Assembly: GCA_947625995.1 (NCBI GenBank)
Contig: CANQQN010000030.1
Span: 1-13,355, forward strand
Direction: 5' to 3'
Source of the DNA: an uncultured Lachnospiraceae bacterium
Lineage (GTDB): Bacteria > Bacillota > Clostridia > Lachnospirales > Lachnospiraceae
Length of the DNA stretch: 13,355 nt
Below the pieces are notes generated by a model. It had not been told where the DNA came from and did not search any database. It worked only from the letters and a program-made list of their open reading frames with translations. Positions 1 to 5,811 of this stretch are shown piece by piece. The translations under genes and the position numbers were made by a program. Position 1 is the first letter of the stretch; the number at the start of each line of letters is the position of its first letter.

Positions 1-1
1 C

Positions 2-832
2 AAGGCGGACTGGGACAGCTTTGAGACAAGCTGGGATTTTGCCGTGCATCCGCTGGTGAAGGAGGGGCAGGCCGGCGCGGGCCTTGCGGAGGCCTACGCC
101 CGGTTCGAGGCGCTGGCCGGTGAGCGCGCCGGCAAGCTGTGCGAAAATGAAAGGCAGATCGACCGGATCGTGCAGGAGGCCTACGGGTTTGAAAGCCCGG
201 AGCCTGAGGATCTGCACAGAGGGTCTGTCAGACAGGCGGACTTTCAAAGGGAGATGAGATCTCTGGTGTCTTTTGCCGTAGGCTGTATGTTTGGGCGCTT
301 TCAGGGGTGCAGGCCGCCGGCCGGGCAGAATGTGATCCTTCTTTCCCGTGAGGATATTCTGCGGCGTCTGGAGGAGCTTCTGGCCGGATGGTTCGGCGCG
401 GACAGGCTCCCGGAAACAATGGAGACGCTGGCAAAAGGGCTTTGTGGAGACGGGGACAGCAAAAAGAATCTGCCGGCCGGAGAGCGGATCCTGCAATATC
501 TGAAAAAGGATTTTTACAGGGATCATCAGCGGATCTACCACAAATGTCCCATATACTGGGTTGCGGAAAGCGGCCGGAGCGGCGCTTTTTCTGCGCTTTT
601 CTATGTGCACCGGTATGGGACCGGGGATCTTTGCCATATGAAGGCGCTGGCGGAGGCGTTTTTGGCGGCGGGGGAAAATATGGACGGCAAAAACCTTACA
701 GACAGGCAGAGAGAAGAGCTTACGGGATTTTTGGACAAGCTTAGTGTCCTGATCGGGGAAGAGCCGGTATTGGAGCCGGACGACGGGATCGTCCGCAACC
801 GGAGAAAGCTTTCTACTATATTAAAGGTATGA
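2..832 (+). CDS. pglX: PglX-type (BREX-1) adenine-specific DNA methyltransferase, C-terminal part
   Basis: This is the 3' end of a gene running in from upstream; frame is open from base 2, so the GTG at 44 is an internal Val and not a start. About 276 residues are visible out of the 1,100-1,250 usual for the family, so the methyltransferase catalytic motifs are off-window. Recognisable PglX C-terminal signatures in order are ADWDSFETSWDF followed by HPLV at the window edge, SFAVGCMFGRF in the middle, then LKKDFYRDHQRIYHKCPIYW, a FYVHRY segment and a closing DDGIVRNRRKL. In BREX-1 systems PglX methylates an adenine of the host motif and is needed for phage exclusion. The stop at 830-832 is followed by no pglZ or brxL; the next gene is a sortase. 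It may therefore be the last gene of a rearranged BREX locus or a solitary methyltransferase. Family assignment is by recalled similarity. Confidence 0.82.
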   Translation, partial: KADWDSFETSWDFAVHPLVKEGQAGAGLAEAYARFEALAGERAGKLCENERQIDRIVQEAYGFESPEPEDLHRGSVRQADFQREMRSLVSFAVGCMFGRFQGCRPPAGQNVILLSREDILRRLEELLAGWFGADRLPETMETLAKGLCGDGDSKKNLPAGERILQYLKKDFYRDHQRIYHKCPIYWVAESGRSGAFSALFYVHRYGTGDLCHMKALAEAFLAAGENMDGKNLTDRQREELTGFLDKLSVLIGEEPVLEPDDGIVRNRRKLSTILKV

Positions 833-833
833 T

Positions 834-885
834 CTTGGGAAACGTGTGTTTTCTGTGTTCTCCCTTGCGTTCTTAATTTTTTTTT
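834..885 (+). terminator. possible weak terminator after the pglX-type gene
   Basis: GGGAAAC (838-844) can pair with GTTCTCCC with one bulged C, giving a stem of about 7 bp with a large loop. A run of nine T lies at 877-885, but it is more than ten bases beyond the stem and falls inside the spacer of the next promoter. The geometry is poor for an intrinsic terminator, so this is a weak call. Confidence 0.2.
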
Positions 886-893
886 GTTACAAT
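865..893 (+). promoter_or_regulatory. sigma-A promoter of the sortase 1-DUF951 unit
   Basis: TTGCGT at 865-870 and TACAAT at 888-893 are separated by exactly 17 bases, and the spacer carries a T9 tract. Transcription would start near 900, leaving a leader of about 64 bases before the sortase start. The -35 is imperfect and the -10 has one mismatch. Called by eye from the consensus. Confidence 0.6.
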
Positions 894-963
894 AGCAAAT
901 ACATAAGAAAAGACGTCATCCGGCCTGTGGCTGTGAAATATTCCGGAAAAGGGGGACAGCGTC

Positions 964-2289
964 ATGTCAAAGGAATATGAAGATGATATTGATATAGACA
1001 GTATTGTGATCGAGGATATTGACGTGCGGGACATTGAAGACCGTAAACTTTCGTTTGGGAAAGAAGAGGATGTGTTTGGAGAAGGATTTGGCAAAGAGGC
1101 TGAAGAGACCGGCGGACAGCCTGAAGAAGACCGTGAGCAGGCTGAAAAGGTCGATAAACAGCTTGAAGAAGTCAATAGCCGGCTTGAAACAGAGGAAGAA
1201 GAGGAACAGGACGAGGAGCAGGAGCTTGACCAACAGCTTGAGGAGATCAACGAACAACTTGAAACAGAGGAAGAAGAGGAGCCGGGCGACGAGCTTGGCC
1301 AACAGCTTAAAGAACTCAGCAGACAGCTTGAAAAAAGTGAAAAAGACAGCCGACAGGAAAAAGCGCCGGTTTCAGATCTTGAAGATATTAAGTTCCCTGA
1401 TTCTGATCCTGAGCTCGGTGTGTTATCATATGATCAAGAAGATTATGAAGAATACGCTGACAATGAAGTTTATGAAGGCAAGACCCGTCGAAAACGGTCA
1501 AAAGGAGATGTAGTCCGCTACTGCGTCATGTTTGTGGCGCTTTGCGTGCTTGTATATTCTGTGTTTTCACTTGTTACTATTTTTATGGAGTACAAAGCCG
1601 GGGAAAAGGAGTACGAGGATCTGGAGAAGTATGCGCAGGGTACTGCCGCGCCGGACACCCAGCAGGCGCCGGGGTATATTGACGAAAACGACCCGCTGAA
1701 TCCGAATTTCCAGATCGCCAATGTGGATTGGGCAGGCCTGAAGGAGGAAAACAGCGATATCTGCGCGTGGATCCAGTTTGAAACCCTTGGACAGATCAAT
1801 TACCCGGTAGTACAGGGAACAGACGACGATTACTATCTGAAGCATACCATCAACCACACGGAGAACAGCGCCGGCAGTATTTTTGTGGAGGCCCAGAACA
1901 ACAATGCCTTTACGGATATGAACACCATCATTTATGGCCACAATATGAAAAATGGTTCTATGTTCGGACTGCTCCGCTACTATAAGGAAGCTTCCTATTA
2001 TGCCGGCAATGAGTATTTTTGGATCTATACGCCCCAAGGCAACTACCGTTACAAGATCTTTTCCTGCTATGAGCCTATGGCGGTATCGGAGACTTACAGC
2101 TGGTGGGACGGCCCCTGTGATGAATATACGGCTTATCTTTCCAAGATACAGTCTTATTCCAAGTACAGTACGGGCGTATCCGTGGGGCCTTCCGACAAAA
2201 TCGTCACATTGTCCACCTGTACCAGCCGTGGCAGCGATTACCGGTTTGTGGTCCACGGGAAGCTGGTGTACAGTTCCGCGGGACAGTAA
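964..2289 (+). CDS. Class B sortase with long acidic coiled-coil cytoplasmic tail
   Basis: Membrane-bound transpeptidase expected to cut a sorting signal on exported proteins and join them to the wall. The 441 residues fall into three parts. Residues 1-172 are Glu/Asp/Gln-rich, with a tandem heptad-like repeat at 64-127 (QLEEVNSRLE, QLEEINEQLE, QLKELSRQLE) that should form a coiled coil. A basic cluster (KTRRKRSKG, about 173-181) precedes one membrane segment at 186-208, so the tail should face the cytoplasm and the enzyme the outside. The sortase domain (about 255-440) has the class B signatures YGHNMKNGSMFG with catalytic His326, TLSTCT with Cys419, and Arg427. Typical class B sortases are 220-270 residues with a tiny cytosolic tail, so the tail is the odd part. 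ATG at 964 follows a GGGGGA ribosome site. DUF951 follows after 38 bases, probably in the same transcript. The exact substrate is unknown. Confidence 0.9.
   Translation: MSKEYEDDIDIDSIVIEDIDVRDIEDRKLSFGKEEDVFGEGFGKEAEETGGQPEEDREQAEKVDKQLEEVNSRLETEEEEEQDEEQELDQQLEEINEQLETEEEEEPGDELGQQLKELSRQLEKSEKDSRQEKAPVSDLEDIKFPDSDPELGVLSYDQEDYEEYADNEVYEGKTRRKRSKGDVVRYCVMFVALCVLVYSVFSLVTIFMEYKAGEKEYEDLEKYAQGTAAPDTQQAPGYIDENDPLNPNFQIANVDWAGLKEENSDICAWIQFETLGQINYPVVQGTDDDYYLKHTINHTENSAGSIFVEAQNNNAFTDMNTIIYGHNMKNGSMFGLLRYYKEASYYAGNEYFWIYTPQGNYRYKIFSCYEPMAVSETYSWWDGPCDEYTAYLSKIQSYSKYSTGVSVGPSDKIVTLSTCTSRGSDYRFVVHGKLVYSSAGQ
1153..1344 (+). repeat. in-frame tandem repeat coding the acidic coiled coil of sortase 1
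   Basis: Three diverged units code for residues 64-88, 89-111 and 112-127. The units start at 1153, 1228 and 1297. The first two share an almost identical core containing CTTGAAACAGAGGAAGAAGA, and the third has lost the poly-Glu run. Units are about 23-25 codons, so copy changes would keep the reading frame. The protein pattern is (D/G)xQLxEhxxxLE followed by ETEEEEE. Confidence 0.8.
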
Positions 2290-2327
2290 GCCGGTTTCGG
2301 AGCGGTGGTTTCAGAACGGAGGGAACC

Positions 2328-2519
2328 ATGGAAAAAAGACAGTTTGCCACAGGTGATGTGGTCCGCATGAAGAAAAAGCATCCCTGCGGCAGCGACCGGT
2401 GGCAGGTGCTGCGCACAGGCGCGGATTTCCGTCTGCAGTGCGAGGGCTGCGGACGACAGATGATGATGCCCCGGAGCGCGGTTGAAAAAAATATAAGGGA
2501 AATCGTAAAAAATGCTTGA
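2328..2519 (+). CDS. DUF951 family small protein
   Basis: A 63-residue soluble protein of the DUF951 family, recognised from the conserved GDVVRMKKKHPCGS start, the central DFRLxCxGCG segment and MMPRS near the end. His18, Cys20, Cys38 and Cys41 are arranged so that a bound metal is possible, but that is inference. No biochemical role is established to my knowledge. In Bacillus subtilis a DUF951 gene also lies close upstream of rpsF, so the position here is a conserved neighbourhood. ATG at 2328 follows a strong GGAGGG site eight bases upstream. The gene probably shares the transcript of sortase 1, and its stop (2517-2519) lies inside the -35 box of the rpsF promoter. Confidence 0.88.
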   Translation: MEKRQFATGDVVRMKKKHPCGSDRWQVLRTGADFRLQCEGCGRQMMMPRSAVEKNIREIVKNA

Positions 2520-2544
2520 TATTTTCGGAGTACGGCGTTATAAT
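2516..2544 (+). promoter_or_regulatory. strong sigma-A promoter of rpsF-ssb-rpsR
   Basis: TTGATA at 2516-2521 and a perfect TATAAT at 2539-2544 are 17 bases apart. Transcription should begin near 2551, which rules out the in-frame ATG at 2547 as the rpsF start. The -35 overlaps the DUF951 stop codon. Confidence 0.85.
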
Positions 2545-2550
2545 GAGTGC

Positions 2551-2618
2551 TCACGAATTATTTTTCCTTGCTCTTTCCTTGGAGAAAGGGCCAAAGACCA
2601 AAAGGAGGTACAAGTAGC
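2551..2618 (+). promoter_or_regulatory. rpsF leader with hairpin, candidate r-protein autoregulatory site
   Basis: The predicted leader is about 68 bases. GCTCTTTC (2570-2577) pairs with GAAAGGGC (2584-2591), an 8-bp stem with one G-U pair closing a CTTGGA loop. Weaker pairing can extend outward. It ends about ten bases before the AAGGAGG ribosome site at 2602-2608. In many bacteria the S6:S18 complex binds the rpsF leader and represses the operon. I cannot confirm the published consensus here, so the regulatory meaning is inference; the hairpin itself is visible. Confidence 0.4.
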
Positions 2619-2906
2619 ATGAACAAGTATGAATTAGCAGTTGTTGTCAGTGCGAAAGTTGAAGATGAAGTAAGAGCCGCTGTTATCGACAAAGTGAAAG
2701 CTTACATTGAGCGCTTTGGCGGTACCGTTACAGGCGTCGATGAATGGGGTAAGAAGAGACTTGCTTACGAGATTCAGAAGATGAGAGAGGCCTATTATTA
2801 CTTTGTTCAATTTGAATCTGATACCACATGTCCCGGAGAGCTTGAAAAGAGAGTTTCTATTATGGACCATGTTATTCGATACTTATGCGTAAAGAAAGAG
2901 GCATAA
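2619..2906 (+). CDS. rpsF: 30S ribosomal protein S6
   Basis: S6 is a small-subunit protein that binds S18 and 16S rRNA on the platform. The 95-residue product, starting MNKYELAVVV, has the family's usual length and hallmarks: the first beta strand, GxVTGVDEWGKKRLAYEIQK in the middle, and AYYYFVQF before a helix ending at VIRYLCVKKE. The reading frame is open back to 2547, but the ATG at 2619 is chosen because AAGGAGG lies ten bases before it, the sequence from there matches the family N-terminus, and the upstream ATG lies before the predicted transcript start. It heads the rpsF-ssb-rpsR operon, the classic order in Firmicutes, with ssb 20 bases downstream. Confidence 0.97.
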   Translation: MNKYELAVVVSAKVEDEVRAAVIDKVKAYIERFGGTVTGVDEWGKKRLAYEIQKMREAYYYFVQFESDTTCPGELEKRVSIMDHVIRYLCVKKEA

Positions 2907-2926
2907 GTTCAGAAAAGGAGTAATTT

Positions 2927-3382
2927 ATGAACAAAGTTATATTGATGGGCAGATTGACCAGAGACCCGGATGTCCGCTATTCTCAGGGCGAAAACGCCAC
3001 GGCGGTGGCCAGATATACGCTGGCGGTAGACCGGAGATTCCGCAGGGACGGAGCAGATTCCCAGACGGCGGATTTTATCTCCTGCGTAGTGTTCGGCAGA
3101 GGCGCCGAGTTCGCGGAGAAGTACCTGCGTCAGGGGATGAAGATCGTGGCTACCGGCCGCATCCAGACCGGCAGTTATACCAACCGGGACGGCCAGAAGG
3201 TTTACACCACGGATGTGGTGGTGGAAGATCAGGAGTTCGCGGAGAGCAAAAATGCTTCGGGCGAACGCCAGCCGGATCAGTTTGCGCATCAGACACAGGC
3301 AGCACCCGCGCCCGCACCTGTGGCCGGGGACGGTTTTATGAATATTCCTGACGGTATTGACGAAGAATTGCCGTTTAATTAA
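2927..3382 (+). CDS. ssb: Single-stranded DNA-binding protein
   Basis: SSB coats single-stranded DNA during replication, repair and recombination and recruits partner proteins through its acidic tail. Of 151 residues, 1 to about 105 form the OB fold, starting MNKVILMGRLTRDPDVRYS, with DFISCVVFGRGAEFAEKYLRQG and a GRIQTGSY segment. A Pro/Ala/Gln linker follows (about 110-138), then the acidic tip IDEELPFN. The tip ends in Pro-Phe-Asn, so the usual terminal Phe carries one extra residue. AAGGAG precedes the ATG by seven bases. It lies between rpsF and rpsR, 20 and 25 bases away, and is certainly cotranscribed. Placement in this operon marks it as the main housekeeping SSB, not a phage or plasmid copy. 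Confidence 0.96.
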   Translation: MNKVILMGRLTRDPDVRYSQGENATAVARYTLAVDRRFRRDGADSQTADFISCVVFGRGAEFAEKYLRQGMKIVATGRIQTGSYTNRDGQKVYTTDVVVEDQEFAESKNASGERQPDQFAHQTQAAPAPAPVAGDGFMNIPDGIDEELPFN

Positions 3383-3407
3383 GCATTAAGCAAAGGAGGT
3401 AGCCGCT

Positions 3408-3668
3408 ATGGCATACAATAAATCAGAGAAACCCGATGCTCCCATGAAGAGAAGAGTCACCCGCAGAAGGAAAAAAGTCTGCATATTCTGCGGTAAGGAC
3501 AATGTGATCGATTATAAGGACGTAAACAAGTTAAAGAGATACGTTTCCGAGAGGGGCAAGATCCTTCCCAGAAGGATCACCGGCAATTGTGCAAAGCATC
3601 AGAGAGCACTTACCGTTGCCATCAAGAGGGCGCGTCACGTTGCGCTTATGCCTTACACTGTAGAATAA
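3408..3668 (+). CDS. rpsR: 30S ribosomal protein S18
   Basis: S18 pairs with S6 on the platform of the 30S subunit. The 86-residue protein has a basic N-terminus, then CIFCGKD, the RYVSERGKILPRR core and the GNCAKHQR segment near the end. Cys25, Cys28, Cys61 and His64 make a full zinc-binding set, so this is the zinc-containing (C+) form of S18. Bacteria often keep a zinc-free paralogue elsewhere for zinc limitation, which cannot be judged here. An AAAGGAGG ribosome site sits nine bases before ATG 3408. The gene closes the rpsF operon, and a hairpin terminator starts about ten bases after its stop. Confidence 0.97.
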   Translation: MAYNKSEKPDAPMKRRVTRRRKKVCIFCGKDNVIDYKDVNKLKRYVSERGKILPRRITGNCAKHQRALTVAIKRARHVALMPYTVE

Positions 3669-3678
3669 TGGCAGGAAG

Positions 3679-3720
3679 GGAGTGCTGCAGGTTCAGGTTG
3701 CGGCACTCCTTTTATTACTT
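3679..3720 (+). terminator. hairpin terminator/attenuator between rpsR and sortase 2
   Basis: GGAGTGCTGCAG (3679-3690) pairs with TTGCGGCACTCC (3698-3709) over 12 positions with two G-U pairs and a seven-base loop. The tract that follows is TTTTATTACTTT, broken after four T, so termination may be partial. The next ribosome site begins only about 15 bases later, which fits attenuation of the sortase more than a full stop. Confidence 0.75.
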
Positions 3721-3741
3721 TCATACGAGGAGAGAGAAGCA

Positions 3742-4533
3742 ATGAAATCAAAAAAGACTTTCTGGCTGGTTCTCTGTCTGGTCTGCGTACTTGCCTGCGC
3801 AGGCTGTATCTTTTTTATCGTCCACTACCTGAAAGGGCTTGAGGATGACAAGCAGTCCTTCGAGGATATCAAAAAGGAGGCCTTTGTAACGGAGGAACCG
3901 GGACAGACGGAGGAAGCCCGGGCTTCTGAAGCGCCGGTCGCGGCGGTGGAGATTCCTGTGGATTTTGCCACGATACAGCAGCAAAATCCGGATATCTATG
4001 CATGGATCACCGTTCCCGGCACGCTGGTGGACTATCCGGTGGTGCAGCACAGCACCGATGACTTCTTTTATCTGGATCACGGTATTGACAAAAAGAGCAG
4101 CGCGGCAGGATGTATTTACAGTGAATCCATGAACGCCAAGGATTTTACGGATCCCCAGACGGTTCTGTACGGACATAATATGAAGAATGATACGATGTTC
4201 GGGTCCCTGCATTCCTATGAGGACAAAGCATTTTTTGACGCCAACAGGACGATCTACGTATATACGCCTACGCAGAAGCTTACCTACCGGATCTTCGCGG
4301 CCTATGTGACCGGGAATGAACATCTGCTCAATACCGTGGACACGAAAAATCCCGCGGCTTTTGCCGCATATCTGGAAAAGGTAATGGAAAACCGGTCCAT
4401 GAACGCGAATATCGACAAAGAGACTGTCATACAGGCGTCGGATCAGATCCTCACATTATCTACCTGTATTGGCGTAAATAACAGCAGCCAGCGGTATGTG
4501 GTACAGGCGGTGCTGGTTTCGAGAGAACAGTAA
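3742..4533 (+). CDS. Class B sortase (second copy)
   Basis: Membrane-anchored cysteine transpeptidase of the sortase B class, predicted 263 residues. A short basic N-terminus (MKSKK) precedes a membrane anchor at about 7-30, followed by an acidic stalk to about 85. The catalytic domain carries DIYAWITVPGTLVDYPVVQ, then YGHNMKND with His145, TLSTCIG with Cys242 and Arg251, completing the His-Cys-Arg triad. The frame is open back to 3682, but the ATG at 3742 is preferred because CGAGGAG precedes it and the earlier part lies inside the rpsR terminator hairpin. No promoter is visible in the 30 bases between hairpin and start, so expression probably depends on read-through from the ribosomal operon. 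It shares the domain plan of sortase 1 but lacks the long acidic tail, so the two may differ in location or substrate. Confidence 0.93.
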   Translation: MKSKKTFWLVLCLVCVLACAGCIFFIVHYLKGLEDDKQSFEDIKKEAFVTEEPGQTEEARASEAPVAAVEIPVDFATIQQQNPDIYAWITVPGTLVDYPVVQHSTDDFFYLDHGIDKKSSAAGCIYSESMNAKDFTDPQTVLYGHNMKNDTMFGSLHSYEDKAFFDANRTIYVYTPTQKLTYRIFAAYVTGNEHLLNTVDTKNPAAFAAYLEKVMENRSMNANIDKETVIQASDQILTLSTCIGVNNSSQRYVVQAVLVSREQ

Positions 4534-4571
4534 AAGGCGGCTGTTTGGTACAGATTTGTTAAAAATTTCAA

Positions 4572-4600
4572 TTGTAATTACAGATCAAATCATTTATACT
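4572..4600 (+). promoter_or_regulatory. sigma-A promoter of the LCP gene
   Basis: TTGTAA (4572-4577) and TATACT (4595-4600) are 17 bases apart in an A/T-rich intergenic stretch. The predicted start near 4607 gives a leader of about 47 bases. No convincing terminator is seen between the sortase 2 stop and this promoter, so some read-through from upstream is possible. Confidence 0.7.
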
Positions 4601-4653
4601 GTAGAAGCAGCGATTTTGACAGTTTATGCTGAAGAAAGGCGTTTGATTGATTT

Positions 4654-5685
4654 ATGAAAAAGGGAAAAGTACTGAAAATAGTCCTTCTGGTCATTTTGAT
4701 CGTCGCGGCGCTTTTAGTGGGAGGCTACTTTGGCGTGCGCGCTCTTGGAAAGTACCGGTTAGAGAGCAGGGCGGGGGAGAAAAAGCCCATGATCGACAGT
4801 GAGACCGGCGACCAGCAGGTGGAAGTGGTTGATGAAAACAGCGTGAAGTATAAGGGAGTCACCTATACCTTCAACGATCAGGTCATGAATTTTGTGATCA
4901 TGGGCATCGATAAATCCGGCGACATCCAGTCTATGGATGCCGAAGCGGAAATAGGCCGGTCCGATGTGGTGATCTTAGTCTCTGTGGATCACAAAAACAG
5001 AAAAGTGACGTTGTTTAACCTTAACCGGAATATTATGACAGATATCGCCATTTACGACGAAAACGGAGAATATCTGCGGCAGGCGAAGGCGCAGCTTGCG
5101 CTGGCCCATACTTTTGGAGACGGTAAGGAGGAGAGCGCAAAGCTGGTGTGCGACGCGGTGTCGAACCTCTTTTACGGCCTGCCCATTCACGGTTACTGCG
5201 CCCTGAATCTGGATGTGATCCCCATCCTGAATGAGAAGGTGGGCGGCGTGACCGTGACACTGCTGAAGGATTATACAGAGGTGGATCCTTCCTATGTGAA
5301 AGGGGCGGAGGTACTGCTGGACGGCGACATGGCGGTCCGTTATGTACGTTCCAGAAACGCGCAGGAAGGCGAGGACAACGAGGTCCGCATGGAGCGCCAG
5401 AAACAGTATATGAAAGGATTCTTAAGCAAGGCAAAGGATGCGATCCGCCAGAATCCCACGCTGGCGCTTGGCCTGTATCAGGCCATACAGCCTTATATGG
5501 TGACGGATATCGGTGCGGATCAGGGTGTATACCTTGCCACGCAGGCCATAGGATATACGCTGGATACGGAGCTTCACAGCCTGCAGGGCACCGACGTGGT
5601 AGGTACGCCCTATGATGAATTCTATGTGGATGAGACCGCTTTGTACGAAACGATCCTCAACACATACTATGAAGTGAAAGACTGA
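4654..5685 (+). CDS. LytR-CpsA-Psr (LCP) family glycopolymer transferase
   Basis: LCP enzymes move undecaprenyl-diphosphate-linked wall glycopolymers onto peptidoglycan, or in some actinobacteria onto proteins, at the outer membrane face. The 343-residue protein has a basic start, a membrane anchor at about 7-27 and an external LCP domain (about 75-255). Visible signatures are MGIDKSG (Asp86), GRSDVVILVSVD (Arg102, Asp104), LNRNIMTDI (Arg125), ALAHTFGDG, VGGVTVTL and AVRYVRSR. The usual block around Arg125 is a Pro-Arg-Asp type motif; here it is Asn-Arg-Asn, so the polyprenyl-phosphate site may be tuned differently. There is no LytR_C extension. ATG 4654 is the only possible start because TGA lies two codons before it; its ribosome site (GAAAGG, about 15 bases away) is distant, so translation may be modest. 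Genes for a sortase and a sorted surface protein flank it. Confidence 0.9.
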   Translation: MKKGKVLKIVLLVILIVAALLVGGYFGVRALGKYRLESRAGEKKPMIDSETGDQQVEVVDENSVKYKGVTYTFNDQVMNFVIMGIDKSGDIQSMDAEAEIGRSDVVILVSVDHKNRKVTLFNLNRNIMTDIAIYDENGEYLRQAKAQLALAHTFGDGKEESAKLVCDAVSNLFYGLPIHGYCALNLDVIPILNEKVGGVTVTLLKDYTEVDPSYVKGAEVLLDGDMAVRYVRSRNAQEGEDNEVRMERQKQYMKGFLSKAKDAIRQNPTLALGLYQAIQPYMVTDIGADQGVYLATQAIGYTLDTELHSLQGTDVVGTPYDEFYVDETALYETILNTYYEVKD

Positions 5686-5710
5686 TTGCAGGTTTCCAGA
5701 AAAAGGCTCC

Positions 5711-5751
5711 GAAAAAATCAAAGATTTCGCAAAAAAACACTTGATTTTTTC
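5711..5751 (+). promoter_or_regulatory. perfect 11-base inverted repeat overlapping the surface-protein -35
   Basis: GAAAAAATCAA (5711-5721) is the exact reverse complement of TTGATTTTTTC (5741-5751), with 19 bases between. The right arm contains the whole -35 box (5741-5746). It could be an operator for a dimeric regulator, or a low-GC bidirectional transcription terminator for the LCP gene. The sequence alone does not decide. Confidence 0.5.
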
Positions 5752-5769
5752 ATTGCACTCAACTATAAT
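5741..5769 (+). promoter_or_regulatory. strong sigma-A promoter of the SPKTG surface protein
   Basis: TTGATT (5741-5746) and a perfect TATAAT (5764-5769) are spaced by 17 bases. Transcription should start near 5776, giving a leader of about 36 bases with AAAGGAGG just before the start codon. The good promoter and ribosome site suggest an abundant protein. Confidence 0.85.
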
Positions 5770-5811
5770 AACGATGATAGTTACTTTACAAAACATAAAG
5801 GAGGAAATATT

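Noticed and set aside
44..46. GTG as start of a 262-residue protein
   Set aside because: The frame is open to base 2 and the residues before 44 match the PglX family, so it is an internal codon of a truncated gene.
967..1302. Leu/Phe-rich open frame on the - strand
   Set aside because: It is the antisense reading of the same acidic repeat; no promoter or ribosome site on that strand.
1019..1513. Lys/Arg-rich open frame overlapping the sortase 1 tail
   Set aside because: It is the shifted reading of the GAA/GAG/CAG repeat (Glu-rich becomes Lys/Arg-rich), has no ribosome site and ends inside a well-supported gene.
2547..2618. Longer rpsF beginning at ATG 2547
   Set aside because: It lies only three bases after the -10 box and ahead of the predicted transcript start; the added 24 residues do not belong to S6.
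3682..3741. Longer sortase 2 beginning at 3682
   Set aside because: The added part is read from the rpsR terminator hairpin, and a good ribosome site precedes ATG 3742.
3790..3810. Possible lipobox (Cys19 or Cys22) in sortase 2
   Set aside because: The residues before each Cys do not fit a lipobox well and the hydrophobic stretch continues past Cys22, which fits a membrane anchor.
5686..5811. Longer surface protein beginning at 5686
   Set aside because: It would start upstream of its promoter and bury the signal peptide; AAAGGAGG precedes ATG 5812.
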